Below, one piece after another: positions 14,067 through 25,999 of a stretch of DNA of 64,000 nucleotides. Position 1 is the stretch's first letter. Each line of letters starts with the position of its first letter. The notes beneath the pieces were generated by a model. The model worked only from the letters and a program-made list of their open reading frames with translations. It did not search any database and had not been told where the DNA came from. The position numbers and the translations under genes are program-made. This DNA comes from Amia ocellicauda (lineage: Eukaryota; Chordata; Actinopteri; Amiiformes; Amiidae): NCBI RefSeq assembly GCF_036373705.1, contig NC_089850.1:48635548-48699547 (forward strand), read 5' to 3'.

Positions 14067-14805
14067 TAAGAACATAAGAAAGTTTACAAATGAGAGGAGG
14101 CCATTTGACCCATCGTGCTTGTTTGGTGTCCATTAATATCTAAGTCATCCAAGGATCCTATCCAGTCTATTTTTAAATGTTCCCAAACTTTCAGCTTCTA
14201 CCACATCACTGGGGAGTTTGTTCCAGATTGTGACGACTCTCTGTGTGAAGAAGTGTCTCCTGTTTTCTGTTTTGAATGCCTTGAAGCCCAATATCCATTT
14301 GTGTCCCCGGGTGCGTGTGTCCCTGCTGATCTGGAAAAGCTCCTCTGGTTTGAGGTGGTCGATGCCTTTCATGATTTTGAAGACTTGAAATCAAGTCCCC
14401 ACGTAGTCTCCTCTGTTCCAGGGTGAAAAGGTTCAGTTCCCTCAGTCTCTCAGTAGGACTTTCCCTTCAGACCTGGAATAAGTCTGGTTGCTCTCCTCTG
14501 AACTGCCTCTAGAGCAGCGATATCTTTCTTGAAGTGTGGAGCCCAGAACTGCACACAGTATCCAGATGAGCTCTAACTAGTGCATTGTACAGTCTGAACA
14601 TTACTGCCCTTGTTTTAAATTCTACACTTTTGACAATATACCCTAACATTGTGTTTGCCTTTTTTATTGCTTCCCCCCATTGTTTGGATGGAGAAAGTGA
14701 GGAGTCCACATAGACTCCTAGGTCTTTCTCATGTGTTACTTCATCTAGATTTGTACCTCCCATAGTGTAATTATAGTGGACATTTTTGTTACCTGCATGT
14801 AAACT
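14067..14805 (-). mobile_element. CR1-type LINE, 5'-truncated 3' end
   Basis: Read on the minus strand, frames at 14,763-14,509 (DLGVYVDSSLSPS block) and 14,372-14,145 (RDTRTRGHKW and FFTQRVVTIWNKLPSDVV blocks) are the C-terminal part of a CR1-like reverse-transcriptase ORF. It ends in a 3' tail that reads TTCTTATG on this strand. Very close copies lie at 34.4, 50.1 and 62.1 kb. A frameshift separates the two coding blocks. The RT catalytic region is missing here. Confidence 0.85.
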
Positions 14806-15691
14806 AATATGCTTGAATTACCACTGCAGCGCCTGCGTGCCGTTTGTCAGTGATCATTGTATGTCCATGAGTGTGTTTCTGGCTGTGTGGCAGCTTCTGG
14901 TTTGCTGATGACATTCAGATTTTTCAATCTGTTAATCAATTTGGACATCAAGTGTAATGATAATACAAATAATAATATACATAACTAATTCCCTTACAGT
15001 GCCAAGCTTAACTTTAATATTTTATATCAGAAAGAGAGCAGGTATTGAAACATATGTATTGGCCTGCCAATTATAGAGTTATGTAAAACCACGTTGGGTG
15101 TGAAAGATCAATAGCCTGCTTCTTAAGATTAAATTTATTTCCCCCTTTAAAACTGAAAAAACGCCATCCTGAATCTAAAAAAAGATTGCGACACAGAAAT
15201 TTGTCATTGAACTATGTATTTTCCTCTGTATGGAACTCTTCAAATTTAAGTATGTATACAGTTTGCAATGTGTTTTGTGTTTTGGTACAATTGCAATCAA
15301 TCTTTTATTTTGGATTTCATTTCAATATTGTTTATATGATTTCATACAGTTTCATAAGCTTTGATTAAAACAGAATTGACAACAAACTGCTGGAGAACAT
15401 TAACATTAACCACAGGATCGACGCAGGCATCCGACTTCAACAGCAAACTCGGCATCGTTTTCATTCACAGTGAGTTCTGTCAATATGATTTTGCTGGGGC
15501 TTACACTGCCACAGGCACATCATGTACTTGTACCACAAATAGAAAATGGTCATTAAATCCAACAGGTCCACAGATATCAAATGTAGTCGCCATAGTGGGA
15601 AACCAAGGGCTCAAAAGAGCTCAGCATAGAAACAGCTGTACAAACAGACTAAAAGTCATTTCAATATAAAGGGTGAGTTCTTATTTGACTG
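14806..15691. other. AT-rich spacer downstream of BUD13
   Basis: Nothing recognisable: no domain-like frame and no repeat signature that I can identify. Confidence 0.5.
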
Positions 15692-15697
15692 TTTATT
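15692..15697 (-). terminator. candidate BUD13 poly(A) signal
   Basis: AATAAA on the minus strand, about 645 bp beyond the BUD13 stop codon at 16,343. An ATTAAA at 15,964-15,969 is a nearer alternative. Which one is used cannot be decided from sequence. Confidence 0.4.
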
Positions 15698-16342
15698 CAC
15701 AAATTAGCACAATTAATCAAAAAGGAATCCAGTTGTTCTGTACAAAGATCTGCATCCGAATCTTAAGTCTTTCCAGCTCTGACTGTGGTCAGCTCAGGCA
15801 GCGTATTAGATGACTCATGGGACGCTTGATTGGAAGTCCCTGCTGCGGTATAGTTTTCATCATGGAAGCTTACAAAAAGGCAACTCCACATTTGATTTCA
15901 AAACAGCCAAACACTTTGAAAGGAAGAGGGAAAAAAAAAAAAAATACTATACAAAAACTACAGGTTTAATTGTTGAAAATGACCACCAAAAAAATGCCAT
16001 TTGTACTGAAGGGATCTGTGTAAAGTCGCCACTGTCTCAAGAGGTCTGTCGAAACTGAAACGAACACCAAAAAAAAAAAAAAAAGCAACTCCCAAACCGT
16101 TCCTTCTTGGGGAAGTCCCGATGATTGCAGCGTGCCTCACTGTGCCAGGCACAGACAGCAGTAGTGGCCAGACTCTGAAGTGCGCATGTGTCTGTGCGTA
16201 TGTCCCCTCAATGACCCGTGACCCAGCACAGACCGCACTGCCTTCGAGCCCCGGAGCAGCGGGAGCAGCCGGCCGCATCCTGTGGAGAGAGCGGCAGGAA
16301 TGCAGCCTGCATGGTAGGGGTGGCCTCAGCAAGGCCGGCTCC

Positions 16343-19300
16343 TCACATGTCCTCCACACTCCACTTGTAGGCCATCTCCTGCACAGCCTTCTTGTCCGCC
16401 AACCTGCTGTAGCGCTGCCTCTCAAACCCGTTCGACCTGCCGCACAGAAACACACAGTGATGTGCCTCCTATTTACACAGATCATTTTAGATTCTGCAAA
16501 TTCAAACAAGTCTTGGGGAAACCCTCATCCAGCAAGGGCCAGACAAAAACTGATGACGATGATACGTATACATTTACATTATGAAAAGCATTAACTGTGC
16601 TTTGGGAAAAAGGTTTACCTGAATGATGTGACTAATTACAACCAAGTGGTGTTTGTTTTTAGAAATTATAATAAATAAAGTGGAATGTATTACCCGAGGT
16701 TAAAGTTTTATAAGTATGGGCCATTGTGTGCATTCTTCAGTTTACAGACTTCAAAGGTTAATTAACCCACTAAATAACCTTTACAGATGACAAAGGGAGT
16801 TCAACTCTAGAGAGTCAGCAGTTAATTTATACATTAACGTTTTCTCTGACGAATCCAGCCTGGAGCACTTGACATTTTGATCATTTATAGTAATTATAAA
16901 AGACTTTGAGAAGATTGAGTCAGTAATGAATAACAGAAGGAGGAGAAGCAGGATGCATGGTTACCTGTCCACCCCGTCCCAGCGGTACCCAGGGGCTATG
17001 TTGAAGCGGTTGGGGGGCGGTGCCGGGCCCTTGTACCGCGGCTTCTCTGGAAAACAACAATGCAGGAGGAAGCCGTGATGAGCAGGTGAACCTGACTCTA
17101 AATCCCCCTGCTCCCACAGCTGCCACTGCTGAAGGTGCAGCCCTAACGCCATCAGAACCAATTCCCACTGCAGGTGTTCAGAAGATTGCAAATAATACAT
17201 CCATACCATCCCTACTAGAACACTACTATGTGCTAGTAGGTCCTAAACTGTCCTTTTTACATTTATCTTAAATAATGGTTTACATATTCCTCCAAACAGG
17301 AAACAAAACGGTAAGCTAGTAATATTTTAAAACAGTAACATAACACCAAGGGTTTAGTTTAGGTATATTATATATGTACACACATACACGTTCCCCGACT
17401 TACTTAAGGGTTCTGTTCTAGAAGCCTGTCTGGAAGTCGAAATTGACATGAGTTGGAAAGCACTCCTATAAACCTTGTTCATAGGTACAGTATGGGCTAG
17501 TGTTTGGGTACGCAATGTTTCTGAGTTTTATGATAGAAGTTTCCGATCATATACTATGTCAAATATTCACTAATTTATTAAAAAAAAAAAAAAAAAACAA
17601 TTTTGTTTAATTTACTGGGACCCTTTAACATAAAGTCGGATTTCCTTCTTTTGAGTAATCCATAACCCGAGGAGCGCCTGTATGCATCATATATAAAGCC
17701 CCCACCTGGCACCCCCTGGCGCTGTGAGTCCTTCTCCTTCTTGCGGCGCAGCAGGCCGGCCATAGGGTCGCCCTCCCTCTCCTGCTCCCGCAGCATCTGG
17801 TCCAGGTCAACATCATCGATGTGTCGTGCCAGGGGCTTCTGGGCCTCCCGCAGCGCCGCCTCCACATTGCGCTGCTGCATCTCACCTTGGACCAGCCTGC
17901 ATGCGTGCAAACGACACACACGACAGCAATGAGAATTACAGAATTTGAATGTGGAAAATCTAGAATATGAACAATTACAGCATATTTTTTATATTGCCAA
18001 CATTATCAACTGAAAAAGACAATGAGGAATTAGACCCCTTTTTTCTGATCATAAATGGCCACGTGTCCTACTTCCTGCCTGGGTTTTTACAGTGCATCAG
18101 GACACACTTCCCACACACTGTGGCACACTCTTACCCTTTCCCCCACTGTGCGTATTTCTCGTCTTTCTCTGCCTTCTCCCCAGCTTTCCTGCGCTGCTCT
18201 TCCCGTTCCTGGTCGATGTCCCGCCTTTTCCCGGATTTGTCTCGGAAAATCGTATCTGCGTTCCTTGACGCCTCTGCAGGAAACCGGGAACGGGAGGGCA
18301 GAGCATCTCAGGTTAAACACCTCCATAAAACTTGAATCGGTTGCTCAAAATATGGCACAAGTCATCTGAACTTCCTGTTCTTCTTATAACAATCAGAGCC
18401 GGAAAGAGGCTTAGACGTCTTCTCCGTCAGACAAAAACTATTTAAATGTTTTTGAAGGTTTCAATTTCACCCTTATGATTAAACAGAACAATCATGTCAT
18501 TATATGCATGTAGAGATTTATAAATTATAGACATAACAATTTTGCTGCCATTTAATATGCCATTGTCTCCTCCCCAAACTTATCCTTATCAATACTGCTC
18601 ACTCACCCTCCAGGTGTTGGCTGTCCCTCTCGTGCCGGCGGCTCTCCTCACGCTCCTTCCTCAGTAGCTCCACAGACACCAGTCCTGCCGCCGCCCCTGA
18701 CAGCATCCTCACAGCCTGGGACACACAGAGACACAATGCCATGAAAGCAGCATCTCCCTCAGGGCATAGTGGAAACCAAGCCATGCAGGTGTCTGGTAAG
18801 GTTACATCGAGGTTCAAAGAAAACAAATCAAAGGAGTTTCTCTCAGCATGTCATCTATTTATCTACTTATGTATTAATTATTAATCTGTTTAATCACACT
18901 TCTTAGGACGACGTCTGTGCAGCCCTGCGGTGGGGAGGTGACCTGCACACTCCGCACACTCTCGTGACATGCTCACCCCCTGTGCACTGGGAGAAGATGG
19001 GCGCCTGGCCTTCCGGGGGGGGGACAGGTCAGAGTCAGAGCCAGCCTGGGGGCGTCGCCGGGTGGGGGAAAGGTCAGAGTCAGAGCCAGCCTTAGGGCGT
19101 CGCCGGGGGGACTGGTCGGAGTCCGGAGAGCGCCGGGCTTTCCGTCTCGGTGGGGAGAGGTCGGAGTCGGAGCCAGCCTGCTGGCGTCGCCGGGGTGGGG
19201 ACAGGTGGGAGTCAGGTCCGCTGCGCTGCTGAGAAGCTGAAGCAGCTTTCCCTTTCCTTCTGGGCAATGAATCTGAGGGGATAGAGAGGAAAATATATCA

Positions 19301-22300
19301 AATTTAAATAAATAAATAAATTAAAAAAAAAAGAAAAAATACCACTCAGAAACATTAACAGGCATTTACGAGCTGTGGGAATAGTTATATGTATTATTTT
19401 TGTTTGCATTACTGTGGTTGTCTGTTTTTAGCCCAGAGGAGCGGGCGACTTATTAATATTTTCACAGTCAGTTTATCAAATCTCAATCCGAACGTTCATT
19501 GGTTTCAGAGCAGTAATACCAGACAGGGTCTCTGCACCTTTGCCTCGTGTTTTCTGAGCAGAGGGAGAGCTGCCACCACGAGTCCTGCATGGGGGTGAGG
19601 GCGATGACGAGTCGTGATGCACTATCCTGCCGTCTTCCCTCTGCCTCCGAGGCGAGAGATCAGGGGAGTCATGGCGGCTCTTCCTCTGAGGCGAGAGATC
19701 AGGGGAGTCATGGCGTTCTTGTTTCGCAGAGGAGAGATCGGGAGAATCGTGCCGGACTCTCGAGGACCTTCCTTCAGTCTTCCTCAGAGATTCAGTTCCT
19801 GAGCTGGAAAACACAGTGACTGTTAAAGATGTAGACATATTATACAGCAACAATAAAATATTAATCTCTCTATTTTTTATTGCTCAGTTTTATCTTCTTT
19901 GTAATAAGACCTCTAAATATTTAACATTCCATAAATTATTATTGGCAATGTTTTAGGTGTAGTGTGCACTTACATAAATATCAAAAGCAACTAGTTTAAA
20001 CAAATGAAGGGTGAATTAAAAAGGAGTTCTGGTATGTACCTTGCCGATGAGTGAGAGACCTGCAAATGATCCGAGTCTTGAGAGTCTTCGTTCTTACCTA
20101 GAGAACCAAATAATCAAATTGATTAATACATTAATGAAAACTTAATTAAATGGATAAATATCAAACACAGTTTTCAAATAATCCTGACGATGAGCCTAGG
20201 CCACATATTTAACAAAAAAAGATAACACTGCGGGGGCTGGAACCTCCGAGCACCTGATCCACACAGTCCCGCCCACAGAGCGACAAACCCACTATGACCG
20301 AGTCCCAGTCACGGGCAGTTCTAACCCTGCATTCACATCATGTGGAAATTACGGTAGAAACAACCTGACAGTGTTCACGCAATGACCTCGAATCAACCCG
20401 TTCAGACGCCAAGATGGAGGTTTTCTGCATACACTTTTGTGCTCGTAATAATTATCTTCAGATTTTTCAGTTACAAACATACATACAACATTCAGATACA
20501 CTGAAATACAGAAAGTATCAAGAACTTACCAAAATCTGTGGTTTTAATGTCATAAAGTTAGTGTTATTTTGGCGGCCATAGTGTCATTAGAACAAGTGAA
20601 AAAAACAGTTGAAAAACATTAGTGAGGGGAAAAAAGTATTTGATCCCCTGCTGATTTTGTACGTTTGCCCACTGACAAAGAAATGATCAGTCTATAATTT
20701 TAATGGTAGGTGTATTTCAACAGTGAGAGACAGAATAACAACAACAAAATCCAGAAAAAAACATTTCAAAAAAGTTATAAATTGATTTGCATGTTAATGA
20801 GGGTAATAAGTATTTGATCCCCTATCAATCAGCAAGATTTCTGGCTCCCAGGTGTCTTTTAAACAGGTAACGAGCTGAGATTAGGAGCACTCTCTTAAAG
20901 GGAGTGCTCCTAATCTCAGCTCGTTACCTGTATAAAAGACACCTGTCCACAGAAGCAATCAATCAATCAGAATCCAAACTCTCCACCATGGCCAAGACCA
21001 AAGAGCTGTCCAAGGATGTCAGGGACAAGATTGTAGACCTACACAAGGCTGGAATGGGCTACAAGACCATCGCCAAGCAGCTTGGTGAGAAGGTGACAAC
21101 AGTTGGTGCGACTATTCGCAAATGGAAGAAACACAAAATAACTGTCAGTCTCCCTCGGTCTGGGGCTCCATGCAAGATCTCACCTCGTGGAGTTTCAATG
21201 ATCATGAGAACAGTGAGGAATCAGCCCAGAACTACACGGGAGGATCTTGTTAATGATCTCAAGGCAGCTGGGACCATAGTCACCAAGAAAACAATTGGTA
21301 ACACACTACGCTGTGAAGGACTGAAATCCTGCAGCGCCCGCAAGGTCCCCCTGCTCAAGAAAGCACATGTACAGGCCCGTCTGAAGTTTGCCAATGAACA
21401 TCTGAATGATTCAGAGGAGAACTGGGTGAAAGTGTTGTGGTCAGATGAGACCAAAATCGAGCTCTTTGGCATCAACTCAACTCGCCGTGTTTGGAGGAGG
21501 AGGAATGACCCCAAGAACACCATCCCCACCGTCAAACATGGAGGTGGAAACATTATGCTTTGGGGGTGTTTTTCTGTTAAGGGGACAGGACAACTGCACC
21601 GCATCAAAGGGACGATGGACGGGGCCATGTACCGTCAAATCTTGGGTGAGAACCTCCTTCCCTCAGCCAGGGCATTGAAAATGGGTCGTGGATGGGTATT
21701 GCAGCATGACAATGACCCAAAACACACAGCCAAGGCAACAAAGGAGTGGCTCAAGAAGAAGCACATTAAGGTCCTGGAGTGGCCTAGCCAGTCTCCAGAC
21801 CTTAATCCCATAGAAAATCTGTGGAGGGAGCTGAAGGTTCGAGTTGCCAAACGTCAACCTCGAAACCTTAATGACTTGGAGAGGATCTGCAAAGAGGAGT
21901 GGGACAAAATCCCTCCTGAGATGTGTGCAAACCTGGTGGCCAACTACAAGAAACGTCTGACCTCTGTGATTGCCAACAAGGGTTTTGCCACCAAGTACTA
22001 AGTCGAAGGGGTCAAATACTTATTTCACTCATTAACATGCAAATCAATTCATAACTTTTTTGAAATGCGTTTTTCTGGATTTATTTGTTGTTATTCTGTC
22101 TCTCACTGTTAAAATACACCTACCATTAAAATTATAGACTGATCATTTCTTTGTCAGTGGGCAAACGTACAAAATCAGCAGGGGATCGAATACTTTTTTC
22201 CCCTCACTCTATATGCACATTCGTTGTACTTAAGGAGGCAAACATTATTGAATTAATCAATGATTTGTGTTTTATTATACTTTACAAATGAATTGGATGC

Positions 22301-23362
22301 CATGTTTCGTGTTGTTTGCTTATGTTTCCCCATTCGTGACATAAGAATTCTTCATGTGGGATGAATCAGGGTTTATCTCAAACCTCCGAGTACACAAGTA
22401 GTATTTATGACATGGAAGCTGATGCGGACGTTGTCGGGAGCTCGTATTTACCATCCTTCCCACATGACGTGAACGCAGGGTAAGGCTCTACCAGATCCAG
22501 CATGAACAACAACCCCCTAATCACCCTGTGTCATACAGGCGGGAGCGAACACACACATGTATGCATCACCCACGCCTCACCCTCACCTCCCATCAGCCTC
22601 CACTTGTTGCTGGTCCTGAACTGCTCCAAACTCCTCACCTCCTCCGGCCGCTCGTCGATCACCTCCGCCACCTGTGCGGGGACAGAGAGACGCACCCAGG
22701 TGAACAGAGTTAGCTATGCAGGCTACCTGCTGCCTCCGCTGGATCTACCCTCTACCACAGCGCTCCTCCAATCTGAGTTCATAGGCAGAAAGGCCCTCCA
22801 AATCTATTCACAAAAGAGCCCAAGGATTCTCCAAGATAATACTCAAATGTACTATATATACAGAGGAAGAGAGAGGATTTAACATGTGTAGATACTCATC
22901 AAGATATGTGATTACTATGGTCGTTTCATAGGCATTCCTGGACTGAGGCTTTTTCGACGACCAGAGTGGTGCACTTATTTATAACCTAGGGGACAATCGC
23001 ATCATGCAATGGTTCACAGGTTTCACATTAATACTCGCTACCATTTCAGGCCAAGAGATGCTCACAAGCCTCTTGGAGAGCAGTGACACACTTCTAACAC
23101 AGGAGTGGAAAGCAGGGGACAAGTCTCACCACTGGCGCCTCCTCTTCCTCCTCCTCCTCCTCATGGTTCTCCTTCTCCTCTGTCTGGATCAGCTGCTTCC
23201 AATCCACATCGTCGTCCACTATCCTCATCCTGCAAGGAAATCTTTATTTTAACAGCCACCACTCTTACTTACTGGACATAAACACACACACACACTGTTT
23301 ATATGTAATTGTCACGCTTGGGGCTCAAAAAAGGACCTTCCCTGGATGAATGAATGAATGAA

Positions 23363-23393
<31 letters not shown>

Positions 23394-23843
23394 ACACCAC
23401 GACCACCACCACCACCACATCAACCCAGTGAATGACATCAAACCTGGACCTGAATGCAATACACAGCAACCAGCATCAAAACAAGCTCAAAGCGAACTCG
23501 AATAAAACGCTGTGTTTAAATCGACTGGGAGTGTGTAGCTCTGAAATTACACTGCCAGTCGCTGCTAGTTTGCTTCATTTATCCAAGCATGCTCACCCTT
23601 TTAAACAACTGCAGTGGCTACTCGAGTCGGGCTTGGTTAATCGCTTGGCCCTACGTTTTACGTTTCTCGCCTGCTACACGTGTGTTTTCAGTCTACATAC
23701 CCCTTTCCGAGAGGCTTCGCTTTTTTCTTCTTGATCTTTTTGTCCTTGGTTTTGTTTGCATCTCCGTCTCCGGACAAATACCGCTTGAGATACTCGGCTT
23801 TCGACAGAGTGCCCGCTGCGCCCAAGTTGCTGGAGGCTGCCAT
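16343..23843 (-). CDS. bud13: BUD13 homolog, RES splicing complex (11 coding exons)
   Basis: BUD13 is a subunit of the RES (retention and splicing) complex, which acts in the nucleus on activated spliceosomes. I traced 11 coding exons, all with GT-AG borders and compatible phases: 23701-23843, 23130-23229, 22587-22671, 20040-20097, 19520-19803, 18977-19272, 18607-18715, 18135-18273, 17706-17896, 16965-17046, 16343-16436. They total 1,581 nt (526 aa plus stop). The N-terminus carries [13 protein letters not shown] and GKGMRIVDDD. Exons 5-6 hold the family's charged repeats (RHDSPDLSP, then [10 protein letters not shown]). Exons 8-11 carry the conserved C-terminal domain: [57 protein letters not shown], and the end YKWSVEDM. 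No break was found. Intron 3 holds an intact Tc1 element in the opposite direction. The length is somewhat shorter than the mammalian protein because there are fewer SP-repeats. Confidence 0.97.
18977..19803 (-). repeat. bud13: BUD13 internal protein repeats (exons 5 and 6)
   Basis: Exon 5 (19,520-19,803) encodes repeated RHDSPDLSP-type units and exon 6 (18,977-19,272) encodes five or so [10 protein letters not shown]-type units. At DNA level exon 6 shows imperfect tandem copies of about 57-60 bp with GAGTCAGAGCCAGCCT (plus strand) as core. Such Ser/Arg/Pro phospho-repeats vary in number between BUD13 orthologues. Confidence 0.8.
20849..20945 (+). promoter_or_regulatory. Tc1 internal hairpin and TATA box upstream of transposase
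   Basis: Two 44-bp arms (20,849-20,892 and 20,902-20,945) are near-perfect inverted repeats around a 9-bp loop. The right arm contains TATAAAAG (20,931-20,938), a good TATA box about 50 bp ahead of the transposase ATG at 20,988. Confidence 0.7.
20988..22001 (+). CDS. Tc1-family transposase, intact frame (337 aa)
   Basis: A cut-and-paste transposase that excises and inserts at TA dinucleotides. I chose the ATG at 20,988 (context ACCATGG, protein start MAKTKELS), which gives the usual length of about 340 aa; an in-frame ATG at 20,904 lies inside the upstream hairpin and adds unlike sequence. N-terminal paired-like helix-turn-helix region (about residues 1-110, with [14 protein letters not shown]). 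The DDE catalytic triad is visible: first Asp in LWSDETKI, second in QHDNDPKH, and Glu in NPIENLW, with 34 residues between the last two (DD34E). The glycine-rich box [13 protein letters not shown] is present. No stop or frameshift interrupts it, so it could encode a functional enzyme. Confidence 0.93.
   Translation: MAKTKELSKDVRDKIVDLHKAGMGYKTIAKQLGEKVTTVGATIRKWKKHKITVSLPRSGAPCKISPRGVSMIMRTVRNQPRTTREDLVNDLKAAGTIVTKKTIGNTLRCEGLKSCSARKVPLLKKAHVQARLKFANEHLNDSEENWVKVLWSDETKIELFGINSTRRVWRRRNDPKNTIPTVKHGGGNIMLWGCFSVKGTGQLHRIKGTMDGAMYRQILGENLLPSARALKMGRGWVLQHDNDPKHTAKATKEWLKKKHIKVLEWPSQSPDLNPIENLWRELKVRVAKRQPRNLNDLERICKEEWDKIPPEMCANLVANYKKRLTSVIANKGFATKY
23346..23394 (+). repeat. (GAAT)n/(AAAT)n microsatellite in BUD13 intron 1
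   Basis: About 49 bp of GAAT units switching to AAAT units, just downstream of the BUD13 exon 1 donor. Confidence 0.9.
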
Positions 23844-23945
23844 TACTGTTCCCTGAAAACAACTGGCCAAGCGACGGAAAGCCAGTGGGCTAAGACAGAG
23901 CGAGAAAAAGTCGAACCGGAAAATAACGGCTGACGAGGCACACAT
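23844..23945 (-). promoter_or_regulatory. bud13: BUD13 5' UTR/promoter region
   Basis: This is the sequence directly upstream of the BUD13 ATG (23,841-23,843). A stretch around 23,893-23,915 (ACAGAGCGAGAAAAAGT) reappears with few changes near 36,203, so it marks one edge of the duplicated Gig2 block. No TATA box is seen, as expected for a housekeeping gene. Confidence 0.5.
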
Positions 23946-24346
23946 ACCCCACTTGAAATTAACAGCTCCAGCACTGCCAATAATGATTATAATTGTATTG
24001 TTATTGTTATTTTATTTAGTAGCAATGAATACTGTTACGTCCTCATTGCACATTTATTGTACGTTATGTTCTACAAAAAGAATACAGATACATGGGAACA
24101 CGGAGACTTTTCAGACAATATTATTCACAAAGCTTTACATCTAATTACGTGTGTGTGGCTGTTGCATGTTTGTGTAGGTGTGTTTAGAAACGAAAATGTT
24201 TTTTAGCTGCCTTCCGTTTTTTCATTTCTCTAGTAAAGCCAATCTCTGACTGATGGTGAGCTCAGTTTTTCCATTAACTGGAGTTAAAAAAAAAATTATA
24301 ATGTGAAGTATTCTAAGTTTTTAATTATAGATGCTCTCATTTTACA

Positions 24347-24358
24347 GAAAATGAAACT
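24347..24358 (+). promoter_or_regulatory. ISRE-like motif (distal)
   Basis: GAAAATGAAACT matches the interferon-stimulated response element core GAAANNGAAACT. It lies about 1.5 kb upstream of the proximal Gig2-A ISRE; function is uncertain. Confidence 0.4.
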
Positions 24359-24959
24359 CTACATTTGGTCTGTTGATAAAAGCCCAAACTCAATTTATTT
24401 TTATAATGCTTTCAGTAGCCATAGGCTTCCCTTTAACTAGAGCCCTTCCACGCAACACAATATTTTCTGTAACATTTACAAAATGATTGCTCTGTTCCAG
24501 AGAAATTGTAATACAACCAATCCCCCATTCATCCACCAGGTTTAACCAATGCAACATTAATTACAGACTGCACAGTTCCACCAGTTACACATACAAATAT
24601 ATTGATCTTGGTCATGGTCTCGACAGGCTTGGTCTTGGTCAGACACGTGGATGATGTTGAACTACGGGTTAATAAAGAGTAACCACTGTTTTTATGAGTG
24701 CATCACAATGTCAGCCTTTAAAAAATAATATAGCAAAATATTATGCCCCTCTCTCTGCAGCCATTCCTCTAGCCTGCCCACTGGTCAGGACACCTCAACA
24801 ACTCCCATGTACCAGGAAGGTTGTGCTATCTGGAAACCCCCAGCCTCCCATTGCTCTGCACAGTCAAAGCAAATATATTATTTTATTTTATTTTTTCAGC
24901 AGAATGATTCCTCTTGTACAAACAGGAAATTCCTTTGGCAGATAAAAGAAAGCATCTTC

Positions 24960-24970
24960 AGTTTCATTTC
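24960..24970 (-). promoter_or_regulatory. ISRE-like motif on minus strand, duplicated block copy 1
   Basis: On the minus strand this reads GAAATGAAACT. The same site and its surroundings recur at 32,589-32,599 and 44,036-44,046. The match is close to the ISRE core, but no gene is seen in the minus direction. Confidence 0.35.
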
Positions 24971-25895
24971 TCTGCCAACACTCAGTTGTTACAATAAAAG
25001 GAGGAGTTTGCTCACCTGGATTTAATCTTAGTACTCAGAAGCAAGTCCAATTCCTCATGAAATGCAAGTTTAGCATTTAAAGAGCTGATGAAACCAGTCT
25101 TAAATTGTAAATATTTCTGTTTTTGGATTTTAAATATAGGTTATGTTTTATTATTTATTTTTATGCCATGTTTACGTTTATAACTCAATATATCATAGCT
25201 GCAGTTTAGATTATGCCCATATGAATCTGAGTTCACTCCCATGACTCTCTGCCTTAATACTGAAAAACAATCACTATTGTGTCATTATTGTTGTTATGAT
25301 CTGAGTATAATTCAATGTATCAATATTTTGAATGTGCTATATCTCTTTACAGTGATTCATACAGCTCAATTTTCATTTTATTTTGCTTATCCTACACTGT
25401 CCTCTAGAGTTGTGAAATGTTCTAAACCAGCTTTGTCTGGGCAATTTATGAACAATGAAAGGAGCTATAGTTCCAATACAGTGTTGTACATGCATTCTAA
25501 AGTTTCTTATCCTTGACACAGCTTCTATACTTCACCCGGCGCTGAATGAACTCCAGGACTGCATGATCTAAACTAAAGCGGTTTCTTAAGACAACAGTTG
25601 ACCAATGTTTTTTTTCTATATGTAACACATTGCGTGTTGATAACTGCAACATCTGTAAATCACCTTTTGCAGCCAGATCAGGTCAAACCATTAGGAGCAA
25701 ACAGTGTTTTTGTTACGTTTAATCCAGCTGGTGAGGTTAACTGCCTTGGACTGAAAATAAAGTAATTTCAACCTTTACACAGGTTGCTTCTTAAGTAAGT
25801 AATTATTAACTATAAATAAACTCATCATAACCATACAAATGAAGAATCTCCAAACAGATGTAAAATGTTATAGATCAGACACGCCCGCCTTTTAC

Positions 25896-25908
25896 GGAAA
25901 ATGAAACT
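25896..25908 (+). promoter_or_regulatory. ISRE of Gig2-A promoter
   Basis: GGAAAATGAAACT is a consensus ISRE bound by IRF/ISGF3 factors. It lies about 75 bp ahead of the predicted non-coding first exon and is preserved at the same place in unit B (38,371-38,383), supporting interferon control. Confidence 0.8.
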
Positions 25909-25959
25909 TATGCAACTTATGCAAATGACATTCAGCAACTAGAAAAATAAGCGCACACA

Positions 25960-25999
25960 CTCACTCACTGAAACCACACAGCTGCCTCAACTAAAACTG
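25960..25999 (+). other. Gig2-A non-coding exon 1 (5' UTR)
   Basis: The conserved block CACACAGCTGCCTCAACT ends at a splice donor CTG|GTAGGT (25,999/26,000). Unit B has the same block with a perfect donor CTG|GTAAGT at 38,439/38,440. The start point is approximate; no in-frame ATG leads into the coding exon. Confidence 0.6.

Larger units (their letters stand above)
20620..22210 (+). mobile_element. full-length Tc1-like DNA transposon in BUD13 intron 3
   Basis: The two ends are long inverted repeats of about 200 bp. The left begins GTGAGGGGAAAAAAGTATTT and the right is its complement. Each repeat holds an outer and an inner copy of AAGTATTTGATCCCC-type sequence, as in IR/DR Tc1 elements. Between them lies one uninterrupted transposase frame. 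The flanks look like a decayed TA target duplication. It is antisense to BUD13. Confidence 0.93.

Noticed and set aside
15958-16594. 157-183-aa frames on both strands over the BUD13 3' end
   Set aside because: They overlap BUD13 exon 11 and its 3' UTR in wrong frames; the exon explains the conserved part.
17340-17600. Repeat-like piece in BUD13 intron 9 (GTTCCCCGACTTACTTAAGG)
   Set aside because: It resembles ends of dispersed MITE-like repeats, but no second end or target duplication was found, so no element is called.
18890-19267. Frames on the plus strand and other frames over the SP-repeats
   Set aside because: Shadows of the repetitive BUD13 exon 6; low-complexity Arg/Ser-rich readings.
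21221-21857. Minus-strand frames inside the Tc1 element
   Set aside because: Antisense shadows of the intact transposase frame.
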